DNA of 64,000 bases from Lytechinus pictus (taxonomy: Eukaryota > Echinodermata > Echinoidea > Temnopleuroida > Toxopneustidae): NCBI RefSeq assembly GCF_037042905.1, contig NC_087252.1:36581556-36645555 (forward strand). The letters run 5' to 3'. Each line of letters starts with the position of its first letter. The first letter of the stretch is position 1. Positions 37,901 through 49,529 of this stretch are shown here, one piece after another. The notes beneath the pieces are model-generated. The model did not search any database. It was not told where the DNA came from and was given only the letters and a program-made list of their open reading frames with translations. The position numbers and the translations under genes are program-made.

Positions 37901-40900
37901 ATGGTGGATAATATGCGTGATTTCCCCTTTTATCATCTGAATAATGATGATTTCTTATTACTAAATCATCAAGATAAAAGCAATGTTATCTCAAATCATC
38001 ATACTCCATTTGATAGATTTTCTACTGATATTCTTACAAATAATTTTGATGAACTTCAAGTTGAATTCGATATTCATGATAAAGCATACAATCTTTCCTC
38101 TTCTCCATATTATACAGAAAATTCATTCAAAGACTATGCTAAATTGATTGGAGAAGATGATGTTTTTATTTTGCATTTGAATATAAGAAGCGCTAACCAA
38201 AACTTCGAGAAATTACGATTATTATTAGAAAATACACAGTTTGCCAATCCCCCAATTATTGCTCTTACTGAAACTTGGTTCACGGAAACCCCGAATTCCT
38301 TATGCACCCTCCCGAATTATGATATTGTTATAAACAATAGGAAAAATAAAATTGGAGGTGGACTAGCATTGTATATTCCGTCTTCATTTGATTATGCAAT
38401 TAGACATGAATTTGAATATATGAATGAAATCATCGAATCCTTATTTGTAGAAGTAAAAATTCAAAAAGATAAGAAAACTCTAATAGGTGTCATCTACAGA
38501 CCTCCTCAAACTTCTTGTATAGAAGATTTTTTACTTGCTACTAATGAACTTTTGCAAAACGGAGAATTGATAAATAACAATTGTATCATCACTGGTGATT
38601 TCAATATTAATCTCTTGACCAGTAATCACTCTTTAACAAATGATTTCCTTGAATTAATGTTATCTTCTACTTTTTTGCCCATTATTTCTAGACCAACCCG
38701 TATTACTGATCATTCTGCTACGCTTATAGATAATATATTCTGTAACTCTCATCCTCTTCCGAAAGCTGGCATTGTAACGACAGACATATCCGATCATTTT
38801 CTTATTTTTACCCATATCCAAACAATGCAATCACTCGCAAAAATGGAAAAGAAATATAGGATCTGTCGCAACTTTAGTGATAAAAATATTGAACGCCTTC
38901 AAGAAGATTTAAGCTCTGTTGATTGGTCTGACGTTTATAACTCGAATGTGAATGTCGATGACTCATTTGACATATTTTTGAAATCTTTCAATGACTGCTT
39001 AGATTCTTGTGTTCCTTTAAAGAAATATCGAAATTACGATTATAAACGTGTTCCAAAGCTCCCATGGGTTTCAAAATTGATATTAAGGTCTATAAATCGG
39101 AAAAATAATCTGTATGTTTCTTATATATCAAATCCAAATGATATTTCAAGGAATAGATACACGTCTTATAAAAATACCTTAACAACTACTCTCCGAATAG
39201 CAAAAAAGAGGTTTTATTCAGAAAAATTAAATTCATATAAAAACGACCTTAAAAATACATGGAAAACAATAAATGGGGCCCTAAACAAAATTAACAAATC
39301 TAGTGCTGTTCATAAATTATGTGTAGATGGAAATATGGTTGAAGATACTCAATCTATAGCAAATGAATTTAATACATATTTCTCTCAAATTGGACCAAAG
39401 TTAGCTGGAAATATTATGCCTGTAGAAAATTCGTTTAAGGACTTTTTGGATAAACAAAATGAAAGTTCAATATTTCTTACTCCAGTTCATAGAGAAGAAT
39501 TACTTGAGATTGTATTTAATTTGAAAGCAGAAAAGACTCCCGGTTATGATGGCATTACAAATAGAGTTGTGAAAAACATTATACATTCTCTTGCTGATCC
39601 TCTGCTTCATATATTTAATTTATCGTTGCAGCTTGGCCAGGTCCCAAAGAAGATGAAAATAGCTAAAGTTATACCCATTTTCAAGAAGGGAGACCAATTA
39701 ATCACTAGTAATTACCGCCCAATATCTTTGTTAACTTCGTTCTCAAAAATTCTTGAAAGGATAATTTATAAAAGGACAGTTGCTTTCCTTAAGAAATATA
39801 GTATTATATGTAATAATCAATTCGGTTTTAGAGAAAAACATAATACAACTCATGCTATATTGACATTAATAAATAAAATATCTACTTCTTTTGACGATTC
39901 TGATCACACCGTAGAGTTATTCCTCGACTTCTCAAAAGCGTTTGATACAATAGATCATGAAATACTATTATGTAAGCTATCAAATTACGGTATCAGAGGG
40001 ACAGCTTTACAATGGTTTAGGAGTTATCTTACTGATATAATTCAGTTTGTTACAGTAAATGAATCAGAATCTCCAACAAGGCCAGTTTCCTGTGGAATTC
40101 CACAAGGTAGTATTCTTGGCCCTTTGCTATTTGTACTTTATGTTAATGATATGAAAAATTCATCTCATGTTCTCTCATTTATTCTCTTTGCTGATGATTC
40201 CAATATTTTCTTTACACATCATGATCCACATGTACTTGTGAGCACTATGAATGCAGAATTTAAAAAAGTAACAAACTGGATTAAAGCCAACAAACTGTCA
40301 TTGAATCTGCAAAAAACTAATTATATGCTTTTTAGTCATTCATTGAAACATCTACCGCATCAAATACTTTTAGATAATACTGAAATCAAAGAAGTGCAAA
40401 CAACAAAATTCTTAGGTCTTACTATTGATCACAAGCTTACGTGGAATGCTCATATCAACAATATTTGCAAAACTGTGGCAAGAAATATTGGAGTCATCAA
40501 TAAGCTTAAAAACGCTCTTCCAGCACAGGCGCTATCCATGTTGTATTGTGCATTAATTCTACCATATCTTAATTATGGAATTCTGGCATGGGGTAATGCC
40601 TCTCAAACGAGACTCAATAAAGTCTTGCTACTTCAGAAAAAAGTACTGAGAATAATATGCAATATGTCCTTTAGAGCTCATACAGATGAATTGTTTCGTC
40701 ATAAACGTATCCTTAAAGTCAATGACCTGTACCGCTTGCAACTATTCCAATTCATGTATCAGCTAGATAGAAATAGTGTACCTAATGTCCTACAAAAGAA
40801 ACTTATGAAAAACAATACTTTACATTCATATAATACGAGACATTCAAATGACTATCACTTACCCAAAAGTAGAACAGTATTTTCTAGCAAAACTGTATTT

Positions 40901-41008
40901 TTCACAGGACCAAAACTCGGGAATTCTCTGGACAGAGTAATAAAAGAGGCAGCTAATCTAAACCGATTTAAATTACTCATCAAAAAATTTATTCTGAATT
41001 CTTATTGA
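37901..41008 (+). CDS. LINE ORF2: AP endonuclease plus reverse transcriptase, open for 1035 codons
   Basis: Apurinic-type endonuclease at about residues 85-310: HLNIRS, ALTETWF, GVIYRPP, TGDFNINL and SDH, so the key N, E, D/N and D/H residues are present. RT at about 550-830: TPGYDGITNRVVK, NYRPISLLTSFSKILER, FLDFSKAFDTIDHEILL, GIPQGSILGPLLFVLY and FADD, with the catalytic aspartates intact. The C-terminal part contains LILPYLNYGILAWGNAS and HSYNTRHSND, as in CR1/L2-like elements. There is no stop or shift, unlike the related copy at 10490. The protein would perform target-primed reverse transcription of its own RNA. It lies between the two receptor genes, on the opposite strand. Confidence 0.92.
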   Translation: MVDNMRDFPFYHLNNDDFLLLNHQDKSNVISNHHTPFDRFSTDILTNNFDELQVEFDIHDKAYNLSSSPYYTENSFKDYAKLIGEDDVFILHLNIRSANQNFEKLRLLLENTQFANPPIIALTETWFTETPNSLCTLPNYDIVINNRKNKIGGGLALYIPSSFDYAIRHEFEYMNEIIESLFVEVKIQKDKKTLIGVIYRPPQTSCIEDFLLATNELLQNGELINNNCIITGDFNINLLTSNHSLTNDFLELMLSSTFLPIISRPTRITDHSATLIDNIFCNSHPLPKAGIVTTDISDHFLIFTHIQTMQSLAKMEKKYRICRNFSDKNIERLQEDLSSVDWSDVYNSNVNVDDSFDIFLKSFNDCLDSCVPLKKYRNYDYKRVPKLPWVSKLILRSINRKNNLYVSYISNPNDISRNRYTSYKNTLTTTLRIAKKRFYSEKLNSYKNDLKNTWKTINGALNKINKSSAVHKLCVDGNMVEDTQSIANEFNTYFSQIGPKLAGNIMPVENSFKDFLDKQNESSIFLTPVHREELLEIVFNLKAEKTPGYDGITNRVVKNIIHSLADPLLHIFNLSLQLGQVPKKMKIAKVIPIFKKGDQLITSNYRPISLLTSFSKILERIIYKRTVAFLKKYSIICNNQFGFREKHNTTHAILTLINKISTSFDDSDHTVELFLDFSKAFDTIDHEILLCKLSNYGIRGTALQWFRSYLTDIIQFVTVNESESPTRPVSCGIPQGSILGPLLFVLYVNDMKNSSHVLSFILFADDSNIFFTHHDPHVLVSTMNAEFKKVTNWIKANKLSLNLQKTNYMLFSHSLKHLPHQILLDNTEIKEVQTTKFLGLTIDHKLTWNAHINNICKTVARNIGVINKLKNALPAQALSMLYCALILPYLNYGILAWGNASQTRLNKVLLLQKKVLRIICNMSFRAHTDELFRHKRILKVNDLYRLQLFQFMYQLDRNSVPNVLQKKLMKNNTLHSYNTRHSNDYHLPKSRTVFSSKTVFFTGPKLGNSLDRVIKEAANLNRFKLLIKKFILNSY

Positions 41009-41368
41009 TTCAATCAAATATTTTGTGAACCTCATACTTACCCACGGTAGTATTGATTATTTTAAAGTCAATATTTAATTTTGTATATAGTGTAAATACA
41101 TTTGTGTTACAGTGTTTATATATAATTTTATAGAATTTTGCTGATTATTTTACTCTACTTATATCATATTACCCTTGTATAAAATTTTGATAGGGGGTCT
41201 ACATTTTACAAGCTTTGCTTTTTAGTAGGCCCCTCCACTTTGTTCATTTCATTGCTACGTTTCAATCCTGTGTGTTATGCATTTTTTTCAGTGTTAAAAT
41301 GATTTATTATAAATGTACTTTGATGATTGTGGAATATGAATATATCAATAAATAAATAAAATAAATAT
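41009..41368 (+). mobile_element. LINE 3' UTR and AATA-type tail
   Basis: It contains ACAAGCTTTGCTTTTTAGTA, shared with the copy at 10490 (around 12241-12265), and ends in AATAAATAAATAAAATAAAT at about 41345-41365. Short tandem tails rather than poly(A) are usual for CR1/L2-type elements. Confidence 0.75.
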
Positions 41369-41454
41369 ATTGGATGGCTTTATTACATGGAATACCAGAA
41401 ATATTCCACTCGTTAGAGCCAATATTTCACGCATCTCACTTATTAATTTTACTC

Positions 41455-41457
<3 letters not shown>

Positions 41458-41522
<65 letters not shown>
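41458..41522. repeat. (TA)n microsatellite
   Basis: About 64 nt of pure AT alternation directly before foldback family C. Confidence 0.9.
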
Positions 41523-41533
41523 TTATATAGAAT

Positions 41534-42531
41534 TATGAAGAGCTCACTTGCAAAATGGGTTAGGTTCATTTTTCATCAAATTTGATTTTTTTTTTCTCAA
41601 AGTCTATATTTTTAGTAGCTCTAAAAGATGATACCAAGAAAAGTTGAAATACCTATTAAAAAGTGACCTAAAATGGCAAAGAAAATCACTTCTTTTCAAA
41701 AGGGTCCATTTCAGTTTAGTTGCAAAAGGGGTAAGGTCCACACATATTTTTTTTGGAAAAGAACATCTTCAAAAATGAAGACAGGTAGATTTCTTTTATA
41801 CCCAATTTTAAGTTCTCGTTGTTGGGTATCATGAAAATTCAGTTTTGCATAAGAATATTGCAATATGGGAGAAATGAAAAAAAAATATATTGGAGTGGAC
41901 CTAGCCCCTTTTGCGACTAAACTCTTTAGAAGAACTCATTTGTCAAAAGGGATCAGGTCCATTTTTCATAAATTCTATTGTTTTCTGTCTCTAAATCTCC
42001 AAATCTGATACCAAATTTGAACATTTGAAATTCAAATGAAAACATGAATGAAAGTGGCAAAGAAAAATCACTTTTTTAATCAAAAGAGATTGAATTCATT
42101 TTAGTTTGCTTGCAAAAGGGGTTAGGTCCACAATGATAATTATTGAAAAAAATATATATAAACAAATTGAAGACAGGTAGATTTCTTTTATACCCAATTT
42201 TATGTTCACATAATAGGGTAGTACATCATGATAATCTAGTTTCTCATAAGAATATTGCAATAAGTGAGAAATGAAAAAAAAATATATTGGAGTGGACCTA
42301 GCCCCTTTTGCGACTAAACTCTTTAGAAGAACTCATTTGTCAAAAGGGATCAGGTCCATTTTTCATAAATTCTATTGTTTTCTGTCTCTAAATCTCCAAA
42401 TCTGATACCAAATTTGAACATTTGAAATTCAAATGAAAACATGAATGAAAGTGGCAAAGAAAAATCACTTTTTTAATCAAAAGAGATTGAATTCATTTTA
42501 GTTTGCTTGCACAAGGGGTTAGGTCCACAAT
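41534..42531. repeat. Foldback family C array, interrupted
   Basis: Three head-to-tail units with TTGCAAAAGGGG, TTAGGTCCAC and inverse ends. The interval 41935-42300 is nearly identical to 42325-42531, the third unit, which is broken off at 42531 by an insertion and resumes at 44523. Confidence 0.8.
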
Positions 42532-44522
42532 AAGATTATTCGAATAAGCGAAGAAGATAGTTTGCGAGAGAAGACAGGTCTTCTCAAAAAACCAATTATT
42601 GGCAAGCCATACACGGCCCGCGAAAACAAAGCGCGCCCCTGCGATTCCGCGGGAATTCTCCAAGGACACGCCCCCAGCAACATGTCTGTGATTGGCTGGG
42701 CATGTCATGGATGGCGCCGTTACACAGCGCCCTTGGTGACAGCCAGGCAACGGCAACGGGGGCACAGCCTCTACGCTAAAAAGAACCAATGAAATGCATT
42801 GAAAGAATTCAGGGACGTGCGCAATACGCGACAGATTTGGAAGCACATGTTCATTCTCAACTAAGCTCTGGGGGATGCAAGACGTTAATTTGCCCTCCCT
42901 CCCGCCCATTTAATAATGGTTGTGAGTGGTTGGTTATAATATTGTCAGGGTCGGAGGGTATTGTTTCTGCCTCCAAAAATGTGGTACACATGTTATGAAA
43001 AAAGATTGGATGATATAATACATGGTTGTTAATAATTCTGTCGTGATTTTTGTTTATACTCAAATCTGTCAAAGGCGATTGTGCTAATTAATCTAAATGT
43101 GGTAATAGCGAATTTTAAAGACGGGGCTCGAGATTGCTCAATGAGCCTGTTTAAGTGCAAGTTGTGCCGGTTACAGTTGATTGAAATAACCTTATATTTT
43201 GGTTGGTTATACTGTTGATAGATAACATGGATTTATTTTGGTTGGTTGGCTGGGCATGTGTTTGGATAGAATTGCATTGGTTGCATAGGCTTGTATTAGT
43301 TGACTGGATGGGCTTGATTGGCTTGTTGGTCGGATAGACTTGCATTGGTTGGTTGGGCGATATGTTTGGTTGTTTATTATCATAAGGATCCACGCTCTAC
43401 ACGCAAGGCTTTTAGTGGATCCCCTCATTTCCAAACAAGTTCTTGTTAATACAATTGCCCAAATTTTCATAATTTGTCTATAGTTGATTTGTAATTACAA
43501 TTGTTGTGTATTTGTGTTTATGCATTTAGTGCATATTTGATTTGTACCGTGATTTTTTATGATGTACATGACGGAAGTACAAAATGAACTCGTTTTTATT
43601 CGGTTGGATGTGCTTGCGCTGGTTGGGTGGATGGGCTTGCTATGATTGGTTGGTTGGTTATAATGATCATAGGGATTCACGCTCTATCAGCAGATCCTTT
43701 AGAAAGATCCCCTCAGTTTCAACCAAGCTGATAATACTATTGTACAAATATTGAAATTGTGTCCGTAGTTGACTTGTAATTACAATTGATATGTATTGTC
43801 ATTGTTTATGCATCATATCATTTATTATTGATTTATGTTTGTATTTGGTAATGATGTACAAGGTGAACTTAAACTCGTTTGGCTAGTTAGATTGGCTTTA
43901 CATGGTTGGATGGTTGGATGGGCTTGTTATGGTTGGTTGGTCGGGCTTGTTATGGTTGGTTGGTCGGGCTTGATATGGTTGGTTGGATGGGCTTGTTTTG
44001 GCTGGTAGGATGGGCTTGTTTTGGTGTTTGGCCTGATTACTGAGTATTTTTTCTTATATCGGTCAAATTTCAACACCAGGGGGAGGCACTGTATACTAAT
44101 TATGTCAAGAAAATCGGGACAGGGGAACCCAACTTTCCAAAGTCTCCTGGTTTGGAAGTCCGGCTGGATGTCTTCCGGCAGGTTCCCCTTCCAAGAATTC
44201 ACGTTCTGGTCTTGAAGCCTCTCCCCCAATTTTATTTCACACATGAGATAATCTTGTATTGAATAGATGATAAATGTAAAGAGGGGAATCCGCACCCCAG
44301 GAAATACCTGTCCTGGGATCCCGTTGGATCTCTTTCTTCTGGGAGGTCACGTGACCCGGTTTCCCCCTTAAAATCTGGTTGATTGTGGCTTGATGAATAT
44401 TGTTTAGAAACTGTGTACTTGTTAAAATATTGTAAATGTCGTTTTAATGATTCTGGTAAAATCCCCCAGAGGCAATAAAGTTGAGAAACGGCAATTTCAT
44501 GTTCGATCTGTATTTATTCTCG
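42532..44522. mobile_element. 2-kb insertion of unknown class with CAAT flanks
   Basis: It splits a family C unit; CAAT is present on both sides (42528-42531 and 44523-44526). The left part is GC-rich (42600-42780), the middle (about 43190-44040) is made of imperfect repeats around TTGGTTGGATGGGCTTG, and AATAAA sits at 44474 near the right end. No TG...CA ends, TIR or RT is seen. A solo LTR or a non-autonomous element is possible; the class is open. Confidence 0.6.
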
Positions 44523-44733
44523 CAATGATAATTATTGAAAAAAATATATATAAACAAATTGAAGACAGGTAGATTTCTTTTATACCCAATTTTATGTTCA
44601 CATAATAGGGTAGTACATCATGATAATCTAGTTTCTCATAAGAATATTGCAATAAGTGAGAATAAAAAACATGTTTTTTCTCGGAATGGTCCAAAGTGGA
44701 CCTAACCCCTTTTGCATCTAAACTCTTTATATA
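44523..44733. repeat. Foldback family C, resumed third unit
   Basis: It is the continuation of the unit cut at 42531: the sequence matches 42131-42265 almost base for base (AATTATTGAAAAAAATATAT, GAAGACAGGTAGATTTC). Confidence 0.8.
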
Positions 44734-44873
44734 TGAAATTAGAAATCAACCAATTCTCTACTCTTTATTTTACTTTGCCGCCTGTGAAGTATTGATTTTG
44801 CAATTTATTCGTTACATTTTGTCATAAGAAATTGATCCGACGAATCAATAAATCTAACATCAACCGGTAAATT

Positions 44874-45271
44874 GCAATTCGTCTACTGCCAACTCGTCCA
44901 CTCACCACATGGTCTACTTTAATGTAGTCTAGGCCATTCCGTCCATCAACAATTCGTCTAACAATCATTTGGCCCAATCATCAGTGTCTAACGACCACTT
45001 CGTCTATGACCATTTAGTCTCACAACCGGTTGGTCTAATATCCATTTCAATTTCATCTATATTTTTTCAAAAATGTAACACTTAGTCCAGTTAGACCAAA
45101 ATGGTATATGGACTAAATGGCTATTGGACCAACTGGGTATCAGGCGGAATGGCGTTAGAATAAATGAAAGTAGACCATGTGATACATGGACGATCTGACG
45201 GTAGACCAAATGATAGTAGACGACTTGGCAATTGGGCAAATTGGCATTAGACGAATTTGAAATAAACCATG
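44874..45271. mobile_element. Foldback family E (TCGTCTA-rich), copy 1
   Basis: The left arm is rich in CAATTCGTCTACTGCCAACT and ACATGGTCTACTTT. The right arm is its inverse (GTAGACGACTTGGCAATTG, AGTAGACCATGTG). Non-coding. A second copy lies at 61642-62003. Confidence 0.7.
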
Positions 45272-46501
45272 GAAACCAACCTTCATTAGCACCTGAATCA
45301 CAATAACCAACACCGCCACCATCACCACCAGCGCCACTATTACAACCACTCACAACACTATAATTAGATCCGCCCACCGTCATCAACATCGTAAAAAAAA
45401 AATTTCTACATACATTGCCATGAGATTTAGTAGGCCTATCTCCAGGTTTCCTCGGCCCAGGCACCTGCAGATCCTATTATGTTATCTTTTTCAATCAGAA
45501 AGACACGAAGTTATATACCGATGGCGTCTAATATATATTTGTCAGCACCATGTCCATCAACATCTTCTAAGCGGGCAATATTTATGCACATTCAACAAAC
45601 CTAGATTGAACTCCAAGTACAGACTAAAGATATTCCCATCTTTTGAGCCAGTAGCCACTTTACACCAATCCCCATTTCATGTAGCGCGCATGGACCTGCG
45701 TGTGTATCAAAATCTCAATGTCTGCAAACAAGATTACCTTGTCCAAGGGTTATTGTTATGTAATATGAGATAGGTCTACATATCTAGAAACTTCATTTTT
45801 TTTTTCGAAAGATGGAACCTTGGGGGGATTTCCCCAGATATATGTAGATGACCTGATACACATTTTTTTCTGACCCTAAGAGGATACTTTAATTTTCATC
45901 TGTATTTTTTTTGGCAGCGTTAGCGATTGCTGACGACAGCCTAGCTTACAACGAAAAAGTAAAGTACATGGAAAAACACCAACTTTATCACAGAAAAGAG
46001 TATTTGCAGTCATGAAAAACCGATTAACTTTTATTCTGCAGTGCGTAGCACTCGTTCAACAAGATGACCTTCACAGCTATTATTTTTTTGTCGACAAGAA
46101 TTTATATGAACGTACATTTTTAGCAATGACATTTAGATATGACGACGGACCTTTCTCAGTTGAAAGAACCAATTAAGGTATTTATGCATACACACATAAT
46201 TATTCTATATGTATGTACATTTGTATACTTATTTACACATGCTGATATAAATACATATAGAAGGAGTATATAAAGTATCTATTACGCAGTTACCAAGTTG
46301 AAATTATCCACAGGAAACAATCTTAGGCCGCATTTTTACATGTTAAAAGAAAATTCGTATATAATGGCAGTTTGGATGAAAGGATTTGTAAAAATAAAAT
46401 GCTAGGATTCATAAATTTCAAAATCTGTTGTGTTTGAACAATTGGTTTCTCTTCATATGTTTTCCAACATGTGATTATAGAGGCTTATCAGCATATGATC
46501 T
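45272..46501. other. Intergenic, unclassified
   Basis: A 117-codon plus-strand frame at 45420-45773 has no domain or composition support. No exon, RNA or element is recognised. Confidence 0.45.
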
Positions 46502-46714
46502 GGGGGTGTTTCACAAAGATTTAAGTATGACTTAAGTCGCACTTAAATGCCTACGCGTACATGATATGGAACGCACGATCTTATTGATAGACACGCAGTA
46601 GTGCGCGTCCTCATGACACGATCTGACCAATGCGGTCAAGCCTTTCATACCGTACGCAACTTGGTATTTAAGTGCGACTCTAAGTCATACTTAAATCTTT
46701 GTGAAAAACCCCCC
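46502..46714. mobile_element. Short palindromic MITE
   Basis: GGGGGTGTTTCACAAAGATT then TAAGTATGACTTAAG at the left end; CTTAAATCTTTGTGAAAAAC then CCCCC at the right end; inner pair AGTCGCACTTAAATGCC and GGTATTTAAGTGCGACT. About 213 bp. Confidence 0.75.
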
Positions 46715-47765
46715 TGGTCTCACTTCCTTACATCGAAAGAAGGAATGTGATACAACGATTCAGAAACTAAGAAAACACCTTTGCAGATCTTGTTGTTAAT
46801 TTACGTAAAATGTATACGGACCAACAGATATGCAAATATTAGCCTGCCCTTTGAACAGTTAACCACCGTGTAATTGCTACTATTAAAACCAATTTGTAAA
46901 GATATAAACGTTAAATCCAGTGTTATGAGAACAACGATCACTGACCATTGACGGAGAGTGCACAATGGTAATCTGTGTATTGGTTGGTATGGAGGGGGTG
47001 GGTGGGGGTGGGGGTGTCACGTTTGCTTACTTCACTCTAAAGATATTGGGTTAAAGTGCTACATGATGGTAATTATATGTCCAACCAACACTGGGCATTT
47101 CTTTTGGGTAATTTTCATTCCTCCAGTGTGATGAAAATTTGGCCCATTCTAAATTATTAGTTATTTTTTAACCTTACTGGACAATATACTTCCCGCATTG
47201 GGTAAAATACTGCCCCAATAGGTTGGGAAAAAAAATTACCCTCGTGGTGGTTGAACAATTTACACAATATTTGTTACACTGTACATTCACAACTTTGATT
47301 TGTTTCCTAATGAAAGCAACATGGAAATACTTATCACCAATATTTTATTTTTTCATTTGTTTTATATTTTATTCCAGATATATATTCCATTTATTTTATT
47401 CGACGCAATTTTCGCGTTCAATATAATGTTTCAACTTAACGTTATGACAATTATATACAATGATAATCTACAATTAATGAATGAAACAAAATATAAATCC
47501 GAATCATTTCGAAGCATGCATTTTGCGCAACAACAATGTTTCATGGCATGTTCAATGATGCGCCAAAACCAACCATGCAAGAGGAACAATATCATTGTAT
47601 TAAATTATCACGGAATTACTTTTAAGAACAAATGAATTGGTTATGCCTTGGTACGAGGAGTCAAAATACAAGTTAAAAGCCTAGATATACGGCAATCACC
47701 TTTAATAGACAGAATATCACCCGTTTCCTGAAGTAAATGAAACTCAGAAGTTGAGAATCAATATA
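46715..47765. other. Intergenic, unclassified
   Basis: AT-rich with a GGGGTGGGTGGGGG stretch near 46990. No supported feature. Confidence 0.45.
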
Positions 47766-48536
47766 CAGTGCGTCCCAGAAAAAACGAAACCGAGATTTGG
47801 CGATGATTTATCATAACTTAATCATAAATAAAATATACAAATGACCTACCCATTTAAAGCTTAGAATCTCCTCTTTCATCTGATATTACTTAGATTATTT
47901 CTCATTCACGCATGAGTGAGCAAAAACAATTTGAAGAAAGGATACCAAAAACTCATTTGGCGGGGGGTATCTGAATTTCAAAAAGAAAATCACATGCCTA
48001 AAAAGTTCAATATTTGCTCTTTTATTTGATACCTTAATCACAGAAAATGGTCAAGTAGTAAAAAAGCTATGCTCCCTCGAAACAATGCTTGTATTTCCAT
48101 AATTTCATTAAATAAACGTGTTTTCTCCGTTTTCCCACAGAAGCTATCGCATGGTTAACAACAGACATGGCTGGTCGTCAAGTTGAGTGAGTTTCAACGC
48201 TTGCCTGTAAAACCTCTTATTTCAAATAGCCAGAACTTTGTTATTTCTTGACTATTTTCTGTAATTGAGGTATCAAATTAAAGAGCAGATACTGAACTTT
48301 TTAAAAATTTGGTTTTCTTTTTTAAACCCAGATACAGCCCGCCAAGTGACATTTTGGTATCCCCTATTCAAATTGTTTTTACTCACTCATGCGTGAATGA
48401 GAAATAATCTAAGTAATTTCAGATGAAAGAGAAGATTCTAAGCTTTACAATGGTAGGTCATTTGTCTATTGTAATTGTGATTAAGTTATGATAAATCATC
48501 AATAAATCTCGGTTTCGTTTTTTGTGGGACGCACTG
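47766..48536. mobile_element. Mariner-like long-TIR MITE, copy 3
   Basis: TA on both sides (47764-47765, 48537-48538). The terminus is CAGTGCGTCCCAGAAAAAAC, with the right end inverse. 771 bp, palindromic, no ORF. Confidence 0.8.
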
Positions 48537-48538
48537 TA

Positions 48539-49529
48539 TACGACCCACAAACATCGACCTGGCAAATATGTACATGCTATATGGTTGCCCAATGTATACA
48601 TGTTAATATGGGTACGATATATATGTTGATGGAACAGACTTTTAGATCACCTACAATAATAAAAATAATAATTTTGCTTATTTTTCCTAATAATTGTAAA
48701 AAAAAGCGAGCACGAACAGACGCAATAAATTTTTGTTTTGCGTAAGCGAACTTTAGAGCAAGATTATCGTTTCGAACAGTCTGCATGCCTTTGTGTCAAA
48801 ATAATAATACGCGCAATCATTATTGATACATGGACACATGGCTGGGAAGAGGAATTGAAATGCAAGTACAATGAAAGTCGGATTCAACTCATTTTTTTTC
48901 TTTTGGAAAATATCACAACCAGAATCTAGCATCAATAGGAAGATTACAATTATCATGGAATACAATAAATGACTTAAAAACGCTTCCATGTTATTTTCCC
49001 CTATATTGTAAACCTGTGGAAATATAAAGCTCTTGAGGTTACTTAGGCTTATCATTCCAAGCTGCATGAATCACTGAACATCATGCCTGTTTTTTTGCAA
49101 ATCAAATCAGATAAAAAAAAATAAAAATTCCATTGCCAATTTGTTCTTCAAAACATATCAGAATCTGTTTATGTTGGGGTAACTCCAATAGGAATTCGGC
49201 AAAGCAGCATTCCGCTGCATGAACGCCATGCTGGCATATAACCAATTACATAATTATGAAACTATTTACGTCTTGGTTTATCAGTCGCATGGCCTGGCTG
49301 ACCGTTATAGACGACAGAATCCAGTCATACACATGATAAACGATGGCCCACCGACGTATTCCCATTTCCTTGCATATAGCAGAACAATTACATTATATCT
49401 AGGAAAGTGTTCGTAAAAGCAAACTTCCCCACTACCGTGTACATAATTGTATTGATGCCGACTTTCCCATCAGCTTTCCCCAAAAATATGGACAATTAAA
49501 ATGTATAACATTGGGAATGCTCTTTTTGT
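48539..49529. other. 3' flank of receptor B
   Basis: No minus-strand AATAAA is found in the first 600 nt after the receptor B stop. No gene or element is recognised. Confidence 0.45.

Noticed and set aside
37471..37911. 146-codon frame overlapping the gap between LINE ORF1 and ORF2
   Set aside because: It lies in a different frame from both LINE ORFs, is rich in Phe/Ile, and shows no family signature.
42532..44522. Standard LTR retrotransposon
   Set aside because: No gag, protease, RT or integrase and no TG...CA ends; only the AATAAA near the end would fit, so the class is left open.
45420..45773. 117-codon plus frame
   Set aside because: No domain, no low-complexity pattern, no matching splice sites; length is within chance for this region.
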